Counted from the first letter of the stretch, positions 51,700 to 60,685 are shown. The stretch: DNA of 64,000 nt from Desulfovibrio sp. (GCA_031287575.1 JAITSV010000052.1:1-64000), one strand, 5' to 3'. The notes: a model not told the origin generated them from the letters alone. Numbers and translations are program-made.

Positions 51700-53004
51700 T
51701 CACTCCAGATGCACCCCGCCTTCCGGCTCCAGCAGGATGACCTCGCTGTTGTCGTCGTAGGACAATATTTCGGCGTAGCGACCCCAGTTGATCATGGTCT
51801 CCACCTGGCGGGCCGCCTCCACGCGGGGAAATTCCAGCGAAAGAGCCGTTTCCGCCACCTCGAACTTGATCTGGCGATTGCCGCTGGCCCGCAGCAGGTC
51901 CAGCAGCCAGACCACCAACGGCAGGCGGCGCAGGCGCGAGCCGAAGATCTCCTTGCGGGCCAGGATGGACGCCTCGGCAAAGGTTTCGCCCAGCGGGGTC
52001 AGTTCCATGTCACCCGCGCGGATGGTGACGAAGCCCAGCAGTTCCGCCGCCTCGATGGCCTTGAGCAGGTAGTCGGACGACACGTGCAGTTCCTCGGCCA
52101 GACGGTAGATGTCCCCGCCGTGGGCGGGCTGGTCGGCCATGCGTTCCACAAGACCGGCGATCTCGTTGATGGTCAGGTCCGGCAGGCGGCGGGTGTGGCC
52201 GGGCTGGCCGGGGGCGGTGCCCAGTTCCTCGTCCTCGGTCAGGGTCTGGCCTGCCAGCAGCGCGTACACCCGGTCCACGAAGGCCAGATACTCCGGCGAC
52301 TTGCGCTGGCGCGGGTGGGGCAGATCCACGGGCATCACGCGCACGATGTGGCCGGGGTCCTTGTCCATGATCACGATGCGGTCGGCCATGAACACGGCTT
52401 CGTCGATGTTGTGCGACACCATCAGGATGGCACGGGTGGGAATCTTGCCGCTGGTCCACAGTTCCAGCAGTTCGCCGCGCAGCGTTTCCGCCGACAGCAC
52501 GTCCAGGGCGGAAAACGGCTCGTCCAGGCACAGCAGTTCCGGCTCCACGGCCATGGCCCGGGCAAAGCCCACCTTCTGGCGCATGCCGCCGGAAAGCTCG
52601 CGCGGGTAGGCGTTGTCGAACCCCGCCAGCCCCACCCGGTCCAGCAGGTCCAGGGCGCGCCGGGCGCGCACGCGCGGGGGCACGCCGCGCGCCTTCAGCA
52701 CCACTTCCACGTTTTCCTGCACGGTCAGCCACGGAAACAGGGCAAAGGTCTGGAACACGATGGTGGCGTGGGGGTTCACCCCTTCCAGCCGCCCGCCCCG
52801 GTACAGCACCTCGCCCTCCGTGGGGGCGATGAGCCCGGTGATCATGCGCAGCAGGGTGGACTTGCCGCAGCCGGACGGTCCCAGCAGCGCCACGAATTCG
52901 CCCTCGGCGATTTCCAGGTTGACGCCGGACACGGCGGTAAAGCGGCGCGCGCCGCTGCCGTATGCCTTGCCAAGGCCGCGCAGGGTAACGAGAGGTGCGT
53001 GCAT
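51700..53004 (-). CDS. NitT/TauT-type ABC transporter ATPase with C-terminal AAA-associated domain
   Basis: 434 residues. An ABC ATPase at ~1-260: Walker A GPSGCGKST (~43-51), Q-loop VFQTFALFPWL, signature LSGGMRQKVGF (~142), Walker B LLCLDEPFSALD (~162), His switch SHNIDEA. It is followed by a ~170-residue C-terminal domain (LPDLTINEIAGLVERM onward, with DIYRLAEELHVSSDYL) of the AAA-associated type found in nitrate/sulfonate/taurine-like importers. Three bp after the permease gene. Substrate is not evident; no solute-binding gene is adjacent. Its stop is only ~20 bp from the thi promoter. Confidence 0.93.
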   Translation of the reverse strand: MHAPLVTLRGLGKAYGSGARRFTAVSGVNLEIAEGEFVALLGPSGCGKSTLLRMITGLIAPTEGEVLYRGGRLEGVNPHATIVFQTFALFPWLTVQENVEVVLKARGVPPRVRARRALDLLDRVGLAGFDNAYPRELSGGMRQKVGFARAMAVEPELLCLDEPFSALDVLSAETLRGELLELWTSGKIPTRAILMVSHNIDEAVFMADRIVIMDKDPGHIVRVMPVDLPHPRQRKSPEYLAFVDRVYALLAGQTLTEDEELGTAPGQPGHTRRLPDLTINEIAGLVERMADQPAHGGDIYRLAEELHVSSDYLLKAIEAAELLGFVTIRAGDMELTPLGETFAEASILARKEIFGSRLRRLPLVVWLLDLLRASGNRQIKFEVAETALSLEFPRVEAARQVETMINWGRYAEILSYDDNSEVILLEPEGGVHLE

Positions 53005-53007
53005 GCC

Positions 53008-54738
53008 CTACTCCATGCGAAAACGTTCTTCGGCCAGACGGTACAGACGCCGCCACACCAATCGATTGAAGCCCACCACGGTCACGATCATGCTCAGCGT
53101 GCCCGCGAACAGCAGGGGAAAGTCGCCCTCCGCCGTGGCCCGGGCGATGATGGCCCCGATGCCCGTGGCACTCAGCGTCCGCCCTCCGAAGGACACGTAC
53201 TCGGAAACAATGCTGGCGTTCCACGCCCCGCCGCTGGCCGTGATGGCCCCGGTGACGATGTACGGAAACAGCGCGGGCAGGATCAGGGTGCGCCACTGCT
53301 GGGCGCGCGAAAGGCCGATGAGCGCGGCGGTGTCCTTGAGGTCGCGCGGGATGGACGAGGCCCCGGCGATGATGTTGAACAGCAGGTACCACTGGGTGCC
53401 CAGCAGCATCAGCAGCACCGCCGCCGCGTTCAGGCCGTGGGTCACGTCCACCAGCACCATCAGGAACACCGGGAACAGCGCCGTGGCCGGGATGGACGCG
53501 GCGATCTGGACCACAGGCTGCAACACCCTGGCAAGGCGGGCATTGGTGCCGATGAGCACGCCCACCGGCAGGGTCCAGGCCAGGGCCACGGCCATGGCCG
53601 CCATGACCCGCAAAAAGGTGGCCGCGATGCCGATGACGATGTCGCGCCAGCTTTCCGGAGCCACCTGAAGCAGCAGGCCGCTGCCCTTCCACAGGCCGAA
53701 GGCCACGCAGCCGAACAGCAGCACCCCGAACAGGCGGCCCGCCCACGGATCGTGGCGGGCCACGTCCATGCTCTCGCCGGACGGGGGAAAACGGCGGATC
53801 AGCCAGGCGTCCACGGCCTCCGCCGCCGGGGCCAGCACCCGCTCCAGCACCACGCGCACCGGGGCCATGCGGCGCGCGGCCCGCAGCAGATCAAGAAACC
53901 ACGACTCGGGTTGTTCGTCCTCGGCCACCATGGTCAGCTTGAAGCGCTCGCCCCAGGCCAGCAAGGGCCGCCACACCAGTTGGTCCAAGGTGACGATGAC
54001 CACCATCATGGTGCCAAGCCCCATCAGGATGGCGGTGGTGTCCTCGCGCGCGGCGGCCTCCTGAAGGTAGGAACCAAGGCCCGGCAGGCGGAAGTCGCGG
54101 CTGCCCACGGTGAACATTTCCGCCGCCATGAGAAAGAACCAGCCGCCCGCCCAGCTCATGATGCTGTTCCACAGCAGGCTTACCCCGGCAAAGGGCAGGT
54201 CCAGGGTGCGAAAGCGCTGCCACGCGCCCATGCGGTAGCCCGCCACGGCCTCGCGCAGGTCGCCGGGCAGGGTGGTCTGGGCCTGGTACCAGGCGAAGGT
54301 GATGTTCCAGGCCTGGCTGGTGAAGATGAGCACCACCGATGCCGCCTCCACCGCCACGGCCTGGGGCAGCACGGCGGAAAGGCTCAGCAGCACCACGGGC
54401 AGGAAGGACAGGATGGGAACGCTCTGCAATATGTCCAGCACGGCCAGCAGCACCGGACCGACCCGGCGCGAACGCGCGGCCAGGGTGCCGTAGCCCAGCG
54501 AAAAGAGCATGGAGAGCAGGTAGGCCATGAACATGCGGCCCACCGAGTACGCGGCGTAGCGCGGCAGCATGCCCGGAGCGAGGGAGATGTCCGGCCCTGC
54601 CGCGGCGTGGCGGTGCTCGAGGGCGAACCAGATGCCGAGGCCAAGTGCCCCGGCCACGAACAACAAGCCGAACACGTCCAGCCAGCGGGTGGGTTCTTCC
54701 TGCTGCCTTGCGGCGGCGAAAATGCGTTGCTGGGCCAT
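53008..54738 (-). CDS. Fused double-domain ABC permease (NitT/TauT type)
   Basis: 576 residues from the ATG at 54738. Two binding-protein-dependent permease domains fused head to tail: the first half (about 15-290) contains GAWQRFRTLDLPFAG, the second (about 340-576) contains RAQQWRTLILPALFPYI; both are EAA-type loops that contact the ATPase. About 11-12 membrane helices in all. An ATPase with the AAA-associated domain plus a fused permease is a known pairing. Import direction is likely; the substrate is unknown. Confidence 0.92.
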   Translation of the reverse strand: MAQQRIFAAARQQEEPTRWLDVFGLLFVAGALGLGIWFALEHRHAAAGPDISLAPGMLPRYAAYSVGRMFMAYLLSMLFSLGYGTLAARSRRVGPVLLAVLDILQSVPILSFLPVVLLSLSAVLPQAVAVEAASVVLIFTSQAWNITFAWYQAQTTLPGDLREAVAGYRMGAWQRFRTLDLPFAGVSLLWNSIMSWAGGWFFLMAAEMFTVGSRDFRLPGLGSYLQEAAAREDTTAILMGLGTMMVVIVTLDQLVWRPLLAWGERFKLTMVAEDEQPESWFLDLLRAARRMAPVRVVLERVLAPAAEAVDAWLIRRFPPSGESMDVARHDPWAGRLFGVLLFGCVAFGLWKGSGLLLQVAPESWRDIVIGIAATFLRVMAAMAVALAWTLPVGVLIGTNARLARVLQPVVQIAASIPATALFPVFLMVLVDVTHGLNAAAVLLMLLGTQWYLLFNIIAGASSIPRDLKDTAALIGLSRAQQWRTLILPALFPYIVTGAITASGGAWNASIVSEYVSFGGRTLSATGIGAIIARATAEGDFPLLFAGTLSMIVTVVGFNRLVWRRLYRLAEERFRME

Positions 54739-55029
54739 GCGCCCTGCCCTCGCTGCGGTGGTTTTGGGGCCACGGCGCACGGCCCCACTGCGCGGGTACG
54801 CTCCACGGACGTTTTTTGCAAGCGCCGATGCGGGCATGCCGCCGCAGTCCGGAACCATGCCCTTGAAACACCACGATATGGCGACGGAACGGCGACGGCT
54901 GCATGGCGGCGTGGCGGATCATCCGGTGCGAAACGTACGGCCCGGCGCGTCCCCTTGCCGCCGCCGCACGCAAACGGGGCGCGGAAGTACCCGCGCCCCG
55001 TGACGATGCGAAACGGCAGCCGCCGGTGC

Positions 55030-55112
55030 GCGTCAGCGCACCATTAAAACAGAACCAAGGACACGCGTCAGCGCACCATCAAAACCAAACCCGGATACGC
55101 GTCAGCGCACCA
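55030..55112 (-). repeat. 34-35-bp tandem repeats copying the uspA end
   Basis: GCGTCAGCGCACCA occurs at 55030, 55065 and 55099 (periods 35 and 34) with similar A-rich fill between. The copy at 55099 holds the uspA stop codon (TGA on the minus strand, 55104-55102) and last codons; the other two follow it downstream. Confidence 0.92.
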
Positions 55113-55518
55113 CCAGCACCGAGCAGACGGCGTACGACACCACCTTGGAGGCCACGCTGCCCAGCAGGAACTTTTCAAGCCCCGTGCGGCCACGGCTGCC
55201 GGTGACGATCAGGTCCACGCCTTCCTTCTTCGCCAGTTCGATGATGTTGTCGGCGGGCGAACTGCCCCCTTCCAGCACCGGGCGCAGGGCCACACCCTTG
55301 GCCTTGGCCATTTCGGCGGCCTTTTCCAGCGCCTTGGCGGCCACGGCCTTGTAGTGCTCGGAAAGATCGACGGGAACGGCGATCTCGCCCATGTCCAGAG
55401 GCTGTTCGGCCACGGCAAGGGCGATCAGTTCCGCGCCGCCCTTCTGGGCAAGCTCCACCGCCCTGGCCAGGGCCTTTTCGGAAAACTGCGACGAATCGAC
55501 GGCAACGAGAATCTTCAT
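55102..55518 (-). CDS. Universal stress protein UspA family
   Basis: 138 residues from the ATG at 55518, AGGAGG 4-5 bases upstream. KILVAVDSSQFSEKAL at the start and the ATP-binding pattern GSRGRTGLEKFLLGSVASKV (G-x2-G-x9-G-S) near 108-127 mark the nucleotide-binding UspA type. Cytoplasmic stress protein of unclear exact role. Its 3' end is followed by tandem copies of itself. Confidence 0.95.
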   Translation of the reverse strand: MKILVAVDSSQFSEKALARAVELAQKGGAELIALAVAEQPLDMGEIAVPVDLSEHYKAVAAKALEKAAEMAKAKGVALRPVLEGGSSPADNIIELAKKEGVDLIVTGSRGRTGLEKFLLGSVASKVVSYAVCSVLVVR

Positions 55519-56000
55519 GGCTCCTCCTTTCCGGTATTCCGGCGTTCCGGGCAAAGCGGCCGCACCCCAGCGGGCGGCACGCGTGGCAGCGGAGGAAGCG
55601 TCCGTGAAGCGTCAGGCGGAGCGGGCGTCGGCGAGGAAGATCGTCGGAGAGGACAGCATCGGAGAGGACAGGCCGACTTCGTGACGGCGGGAACAAGCGC
55701 GGACGCAAGGGAAAAGCAAGCACTCTCCCCTATTCTTCCTATATGACGTGATGGTGTCAGCGGCAATGGATTTTTGTAGCCCCCGCCATCTTTCCCCAAG
55801 AGAGTGGCGCGCGCCGCCGGCGGGCACGACGCACCACCGGGGCATGATGCACCGCCGTGCCATGCGATCACGGCGAGGGGCCTCCCAGCGGGAACAACGC
55901 GGCACGGTCGCGGCACTCGCGGCGGGAAGACGCCCGACGCCGAGTGGCGAAGGACGGTTCCGGGGGGCGCCGCCCTTCGCCGTTCGCCGTCATCCCCGCA
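55519..56000. promoter_or_regulatory. 482-bp gap; possible uspA promoter
   Basis: No gene is supported. On the minus strand TTGCCG (55766-55761), 17-bp spacer, TATAGG (55743-55738) could be a sigma-70 promoter, giving a ~210-base uspA leader. The leader contains a short direct repeat CGGAGAGGACAG (about 55633-55665). The EamA gene ends at 56001, pointing the same way. Confidence 0.38.
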
Positions 56001-57212
56001 TCAGCGCCGGGTCACGCACCAGATGCCGCACAGCACGCAGGCCACCCCGGCCAGGTGCGCCCAGCCCACCGGCTCGCCCAGCAGCAGCGCGGAAAAGCCC
56101 AGCGCGCTCACCGGCAGCACGGCGGTGAAGGCCCCCGCCGTTCCGGCGCTCACCCGGGCCACGCCCCGAAACCAGAAGATGTACGCCGCCACGGTGATCA
56201 CCGCGCCGTAGTAGCCCACCAGCAGCCAGCCGGTGACGTCCAGTTCGGCCACGCGGTGCGCCTGTGGCAGGGCCAGCGGCAGAAACTGCACCGCGCCGAA
56301 CAGGGTGCACGCCGTGGACGCGGCCAGCGGCGACACGGGCGTACGCAGGGTGCGCCCCAGCAGCAGGAACAGGGTTTCGCAGCATACCGCGCCCAGCACC
56401 AGCAGCAGGCCCACGCCGTCAACACCGGACGCCGTCAGGCCCGCCATCTGGGAATGTGCGGCATTGCCCGTAGCGCCGGAAGCCGGGGCCAGCCGCAGCA
56501 CCAGCACCCCGGCCACGCAGCAGGCAATGCCCGCCAGCGTGCGCGCGCCAGGGCGTTCGCGCAGCAGCACCAGCGAGGCCAGGGCCATCACCGCCGGGGT
56601 GGTGCTGGTAACCACTCCCGCCGCCGCCGCATCCAGCCGGGCCACCCCGGCCAGCAGCAGCACGTTGAACAGCAGCGAACCGGCGGCAGCTTGCAGGAAC
56701 AGCACGCCCCAGTCGCGCGCGGGCAGGCGCGGCAGGCCGCCTTCGCGCCGGTACAGCAGCGGCACGGCGATGCAGGCGGCCACCAGAAAGCGCAGTTCCT
56801 GCACCAGATGCGGCGGCAGCGTCAGGGAGACAAAGCGCGCCGCCGCCACCGACGACCCCACGATGACCATGGCGGCGGCAAGATCGAAGTACGCGCGCCA
56901 TGCGGGACCGTGCGTTGCCCCGCTGATGGACTGCGGCAGGCGCACGGTGACGCGGGGCGTGGTTGCGGGGGCCGATGGCGTGGAGACCAATGACGTGGGG
57001 GCCAATGACGTGGGGGCCAATGAGTGGGTAGCTGGGAGCGCGGCAGCGCCCACGGCGTCTGACGGTGGGGCGAAGGCAGGCTCGGCATCGCCAAGAACGG
57101 CACCGGTGGGCGGGAATTCAGCGCCGGGGGGCGTTGTCTCCGCCATCTCCTTCAGCGGGGCGGCGGGCGTCTGCGTCTGCCCGGCCATCCGGCGCGGTGC
57201 GTGCGTGGTCAT
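56001..57212 (-). CDS. EamA/DMT-family inner-membrane transporter
   Basis: 403 residues. GGAGG is 6 bases before the ATG at 57212. A ~105-residue N-terminal extension, rich in Ala/Thr/Pro and repetitive (SLAPTSLAPTSL), precedes ten membrane helices in two EamA repeats (about 110-250 and 270-400; e.g. AAAGVVTSTTPAVMALASLVLLRERP and FTAVLPVSALGFSALLLGEPVG, cited in parts: LLRERPG, LLLGEPVG). Such carriers export metabolites such as amino acids. The first 95 bp overlap the AraC gene end, so a later start (ATG at 57146) is possible. Likely controlled by that adjacent AraC regulator. Confidence 0.88.
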   Translation of the reverse strand: MTTHAPRRMAGQTQTPAAPLKEMAETTPPGAEFPPTGAVLGDAEPAFAPPSDAVGAAALPATHSLAPTSLAPTSLVSTPSAPATTPRVTVRLPQSISGATHGPAWRAYFDLAAAMVIVGSSVAAARFVSLTLPPHLVQELRFLVAACIAVPLLYRREGGLPRLPARDWGVLFLQAAAGSLLFNVLLLAGVARLDAAAAGVVTSTTPAVMALASLVLLRERPGARTLAGIACCVAGVLVLRLAPASGATGNAAHSQMAGLTASGVDGVGLLLVLGAVCCETLFLLLGRTLRTPVSPLAASTACTLFGAVQFLPLALPQAHRVAELDVTGWLLVGYYGAVITVAAYIFWFRGVARVSAGTAGAFTAVLPVSALGFSALLLGEPVGWAHLAGVACVLCGIWCVTRR

Positions 57213-58173
57213 GGGAATCCTCCGTGGAAATCCTGTTTTCCACGAAGGCTACAGCCCAGGTGCCGCGCGCGTCTTGAAGCATCTTGCGGAATCTGGCCGG
57301 GGTCACGCCCACCTGCGCCCGAAAGGCGCGAGTAAGGTGGCTCTGGTCGGCAAAGCCCGCTGCTACCGCCGCCTCGGCGGGCGTGGACCCGGCGGACAGC
57401 AGTTGCCGGGCCCGGCGCACCCGCGCCTGCACCAGATAGGCATGCGGGGGCAGCCCCACGGCGGCGGCAAAGGCGCGGGCAAGGTGGAACGGGCTGAGGC
57501 AGGCCACCCCGGCCAGGTCCGCCAGCCGCACGTCGTCGGCGCAGTGGGCGTCCAGATAGTCGCGGGCGCGGCGCACCGCTGCCGGTTCTCCCCCGGTGCG
57601 CAACGGACGGTCGGCGGGGGCGCGCTGCGCCGCATGGCGGGTTATCCAGCGGGCAAGCACGGCGGAAAGCCGTGTCTCCTGCGCCAGGGTGGGCATGCAC
57701 GGCCCGACGCATTCCATGTCGCGGTGCAGGGCCTTGATGGCCGCCGACAGTTCCGGATCGTCCAGCACGCCGCTGGCGAAATCGGGCAACGCGCCGTGCG
57801 GCAGGCCCGCCTCTTCACCGGCCATGCGCACGATGTCCGGGTGGAGGTAGAACATCCGGTAGGCCCAGCCCGCATCGCCGACGCCGTGTCCGTCGTGCGT
57901 CTCTCCGGGGGCCACCAGGTTCACCGCGCCGGGCACGGCCACATGGTCGCGCCCCAGGTAGCGGAAACGCAGGGCCCCGCCCTCGATGACGCCCAGCGCG
58001 TACCCCTCGTGAAAGTGCCGGGCGAACACCTGCCGCGTGTAGCGGGCCCGCAGCAGGTCCAGCCCCGTCAGGCGCGAGGCGGCCATCCAGGATACATCTT
58101 CCTTCGGAGCCGCATCTTCCTTTGGGGCGCGGGATGCGGGCGGGGTATCGGCTCTGGCGGTGCGGGTACGCAT
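57118..58173 (-). CDS. AraC-family regulator next to EamA transporter
   Basis: 351 residues from the ATG at 58173, AGGAGG 4 bases upstream. N-terminal cupin-type ligand-binding domain (about 45-170: HFHEGYALGVIEGGALRFRY, NLVAPGETHDGH), then two AraC helix-turn-helix motifs (about 215-310: LADLAGVACLSPFHLARAFAAAVG and VAAGFADQSHLTRAFRAQVG, cited in parts: SPFHLARAF, DQSHLTRAF). The last ~40 residues are a charged tail whose coding sequence overlaps the EamA gene by 95 bp. Regulation of the EamA gene by this protein is inferred from adjacency. Confidence 0.9.
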   Translation of the reverse strand: MRTRTARADTPPASRAPKEDAAPKEDVSWMAASRLTGLDLLRARYTRQVFARHFHEGYALGVIEGGALRFRYLGRDHVAVPGAVNLVAPGETHDGHGVGDAGWAYRMFYLHPDIVRMAGEEAGLPHGALPDFASGVLDDPELSAAIKALHRDMECVGPCMPTLAQETRLSAVLARWITRHAAQRAPADRPLRTGGEPAAVRRARDYLDAHCADDVRLADLAGVACLSPFHLARAFAAAVGLPPHAYLVQARVRRARQLLSAGSTPAEAAVAAGFADQSHLTRAFRAQVGVTPARFRKMLQDARGTWAVAFVENRISTEDSHDHARTAPDGRADADARRPAEGDGGDNAPRR

Positions 58174-58207
58174 GTCCCTCCTGTGCGGCAGACGGAGCGG
58201 AAACGCA

Positions 58208-58239
58208 AGCCCCTCCGCGTGCGGGCACGCGGAGGGGCT
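58208..58239 (-). terminator. Strong hairpin after the BASS transporter
   Basis: AGCCCCTCCGCGTG and CACGCGGAGGGGCT form a perfect 14-bp stem with a 4-base loop. On the minus strand it is followed by TGCGTTTCC, so it probably terminates the transporter gene ahead of the AraC gene. Confidence 0.75.
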
Positions 58240-58448
58240 GCAAGGGGATGAGGCAGAGGGAGGAGGCACGACACATCGGCCTTTCAGGCCAGATGGACCA
58301 AGGGAAACCATCGGGGCGATGGTCACCGGTTATCGAAATCGGCGGGGTTGGGGCGGGCTACGCCGCGCGGGGGAAGTGTCGCACGGTTCTCCCCGAGCCC
58401 GCCCCTTTGCCGGAACCTGACGGCACCGGCAAGTATCTGTACGACGGC

Positions 58449-59555
58449 CTACGAACGGCTGACGGCTTCCATGGCAACGGTAGCCGGAGAAGCGGCAGAT
58501 TCCCCCACATCGCCCGCTTCCGCCTGCGCCGCCGCAGCGCCGCGCCCCTCGCCCTCCAGCTGCTGCCCATGCTGTTGCATGACCCGGGCATACCGTTCGG
58601 CCAGGATGGAGCACACGAACAGCTGCAACTGGTGGTAGAACATGATGGGCAGCACGATGACCCCCAGCGCCGGGTGCGCGCCGAACAGCAGCCGGGCCAT
58701 GGGCACGCCGGAAGCCAGGGTCTTCTTGGAACCGCAGAACACGGCGGCGATCTCGTCGGGCTTGTCGAAGCCCAGCGCGCGGGCCACCACGGTGTTCAGC
58801 ACCAGCACCACCAGCAGGATCAGGGCCGCGCCGCCGATGGTCAGGGCCAGCAGATCCATGCCGTGGTCACGCCACAGGCCGCCCCGCACGGAATCGCAGA
58901 ACGAGTTGTACACCAGAATCAGGATGGCCACCTTGTCGAAGGTGTTCACCTTCTTCTTGTGGCGGGCGATGAAGCGCCCCAACCACGGGCGGGCCAGCTG
59001 GCCCAGCACGAAGGGCAGGAACAGCAGCCCGGCGATGTTGATCATGGCATCGGTGAGCGACAGCGCCCCGCCCTGCGCACCGGCGGCCAGGGCAATGATC
59101 ACCGGCGTCAGGAAGATGCCCAGCAGGCTGGACAGGGTGGCGTTGAAGATGGCCCCCGGCACGTTGCCGTGGGCGATGGCGGTCATGGCCACCGACGAGG
59201 ATATGGTGGAGGGCAGCGCGCACAGGTACAGGAAGCCCAGCATCAGGTCCGCCGGGATCAGGCCGTCGAAGGCGAAGCGGAAGCCGAACCACAGCAGCGG
59301 AAACACCACGAAGGTGGTCAGCTGCACCATGGTGTGCAGCTTCCAGCGGGACATGCCGTGGCGCATGCTTTCGGGCGAGATGCCCGCGCCGTGGAACAGG
59401 AAGATCAGGAAGATCCCCGCGTTGCCCAGCATGTCGGCGTGCAGGGTGCCACCGCTGGCCCCCAGGCCGGGCAGCAGCGTGGCCAGGGCCACGGCGCCCA
59501 GCATGCCGGCCAGAAACCAGTCCTTGGCCATCCGTCGTGCGTACTTCGCAAACAT
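58449..59555 (-). CDS. Bile acid:sodium symporter-like (YfeH/SBF) transporter
   Basis: 368 residues from the ATG at 59555 (GGAG 8 bases upstream). About nine to ten membrane helices; HGAGISPESMRHGMSRWKLH, the crossover segment ALPSTISSSVAMTAIAHGN (~120-138), and FCGSKKTLASGVPMARLLF (~285-303) match the YfeH branch of the SBF superfamily. Likely Na+-coupled uptake or efflux of an organic anion; the substrate is unknown. A polar ~45-residue tail follows the last helix. Divergent from the AraC gene at 59826, which is a plausible regulator. Confidence 0.88.
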   Translation of the reverse strand: MFAKYARRMAKDWFLAGMLGAVALATLLPGLGASGGTLHADMLGNAGIFLIFLFHGAGISPESMRHGMSRWKLHTMVQLTTFVVFPLLWFGFRFAFDGLIPADLMLGFLYLCALPSTISSSVAMTAIAHGNVPGAIFNATLSSLLGIFLTPVIIALAAGAQGGALSLTDAMINIAGLLFLPFVLGQLARPWLGRFIARHKKKVNTFDKVAILILVYNSFCDSVRGGLWRDHGMDLLALTIGGAALILLVVLVLNTVVARALGFDKPDEIAAVFCGSKKTLASGVPMARLLFGAHPALGVIVLPIMFYHQLQLFVCSILAERYARVMQQHGQQLEGEGRGAAAAQAEAGDVGESAASPATVAMEAVSRS

Positions 59556-59720
59556 GGTCGTCTCTCCATGAGGTCTGGGGTCGGTGGACGGCCCTTGCGC
59601 CGCCCGCACCAGACATCTAGCCTCCAGTGCGCCTTCCTGCTATCGACACGGAGACAAGATGTGTCGGGAATACGCCAAACAGTGTTTTCCCTCTGGCTCC
59701 CTGCACTCCCTGCCCCACCC

Positions 59721-59774
59721 CTGTTCTCGCTGTTCTCGCTGTTCTCGCTGTTCCCGCTGTTCTCGCTGTTCCCC
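59721..59774. repeat. 9-bp tandem array in divergent promoter region
   Basis: Six 9-base units: CTGTTCTCG three times, CTGTTCCCG, CTGTTCTCG, CTGTTCCCC. Located 51 bp before the AraC start codon, in the 270-bp region separating it from the divergent transporter gene. Confidence 0.95.
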
Positions 59775-59825
59775 TGGACACGCGCCGCATCCCCGACCAT
59801 CCCCAGACCGACGGAGGACCGCCGC

Positions 59826-60620
59826 ATGACCATCCCCCGCGCCATACCCGACCTTGCCGCCCTGCCCCGCCCGGTGTTCGCACGGGCGGAATCGCTGTCC
59901 GCCGGTTCGTGGACGCATCCGCACAGCCACGACTGGATGCAGTTCAGCTATGCCGTGCGCGGGGTGCTGGAGATACGCACTCGTCACGGCAACCATATGG
60001 CCCCGCCGCAGCGGGCCATCTGGATACCGGCGGGGCTGCCGCACGAAGTGATGACCAGCGGCCCGGCGGAGCAGCGCAGCCTGTACATCGACCCCGCCGC
60101 GCTGACCCCGCCGTGGAGCATCGCGCCCGCCCGCTGCCGGGTGGTGGAGGTGACGCCGCTGGCCCGCGAACTGGTACTGGCCTTCACCCAACTGCCCAAG
60201 GATTATGACGAGCACGGCGCGCAGGGGCGGCTGGTGGGGGTGCTGCTGGACGAACTGGTGGCCCTGCCGGAGGCCGGGCTGTCGCTGCCGCTGCCCGCCG
60301 ATGCCCGGCTGGCCGCCCTGTGCGAGGCCATGCTGGACGCCCCCGGCGAGGATCATTCCCTGCCGCGCCTGGCAGCGCGGGCGGGCATGAGCGACCGCAC
60401 CCTGACCCGCCTGTTCCGGGCCGAGACGGGACTTTCGCTGCGCGAATGGCGTCAGCGGGCGCGCATGCTGGCCGCCCTGCCGGAACTGGAGCGCGGGCAC
60501 GGGGTCACCGCCGTGGCGCTGGAGATGGGCTACGATTCCACCTCGGCCTTCATCGCCGCCTTCCGCCAGTTGATGGGCCGCACGCCGGGGGAATTCTTCA
60601 GCCCTGCGGCGCGGGAATAG
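59826..60620 (+). CDS. AraC-family regulator (NimR-like)
   Basis: 264 residues from the ATG at 59826 (GGAGG 7 bases upstream). N-terminal cupin (about 20-130: GSWTHPHSHDWMQFSYAVRG, APPQRAIWIPAGLPHEVMTSG, cited in parts: THPHSHDWMQF, IWIPAGLPHEV) of the AraC_binding type, then two HTH motifs (about 170-260: LAARAGMSDRTLTRLFRAETG and GYDSTSAFIAAFRQLMGRTPGEFF, cited in parts: MSDRTLTRLF, STSAFIAAFRQ). Resembles regulators that control a divergent exporter; here the divergent gene is the BASS transporter. Confidence 0.92.
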   Translation: MTIPRAIPDLAALPRPVFARAESLSAGSWTHPHSHDWMQFSYAVRGVLEIRTRHGNHMAPPQRAIWIPAGLPHEVMTSGPAEQRSLYIDPAALTPPWSIAPARCRVVEVTPLARELVLAFTQLPKDYDEHGAQGRLVGVLLDELVALPEAGLSLPLPADARLAALCEAMLDAPGEDHSLPRLAARAGMSDRTLTRLFRAETGLSLREWRQRARMLAALPELERGHGVTAVALEMGYDSTSAFIAAFRQLMGRTPGEFFSPAARE

Positions 60621-60685
60621 CCGCGCCCGCCAAGACTGAATGCAGGGTCTGAGGCATCCCCAAGCAGGGTTGTCGGCAAACCGAA

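Noticed and set aside
58122..59825. Long plus-strand open frame leading into the AraC gene
   Set aside because: It is antisense to the BASS transporter; the AraC protein has its own ATG with GGAGG at 59826, and the upstream part is repetitive shadow sequence.
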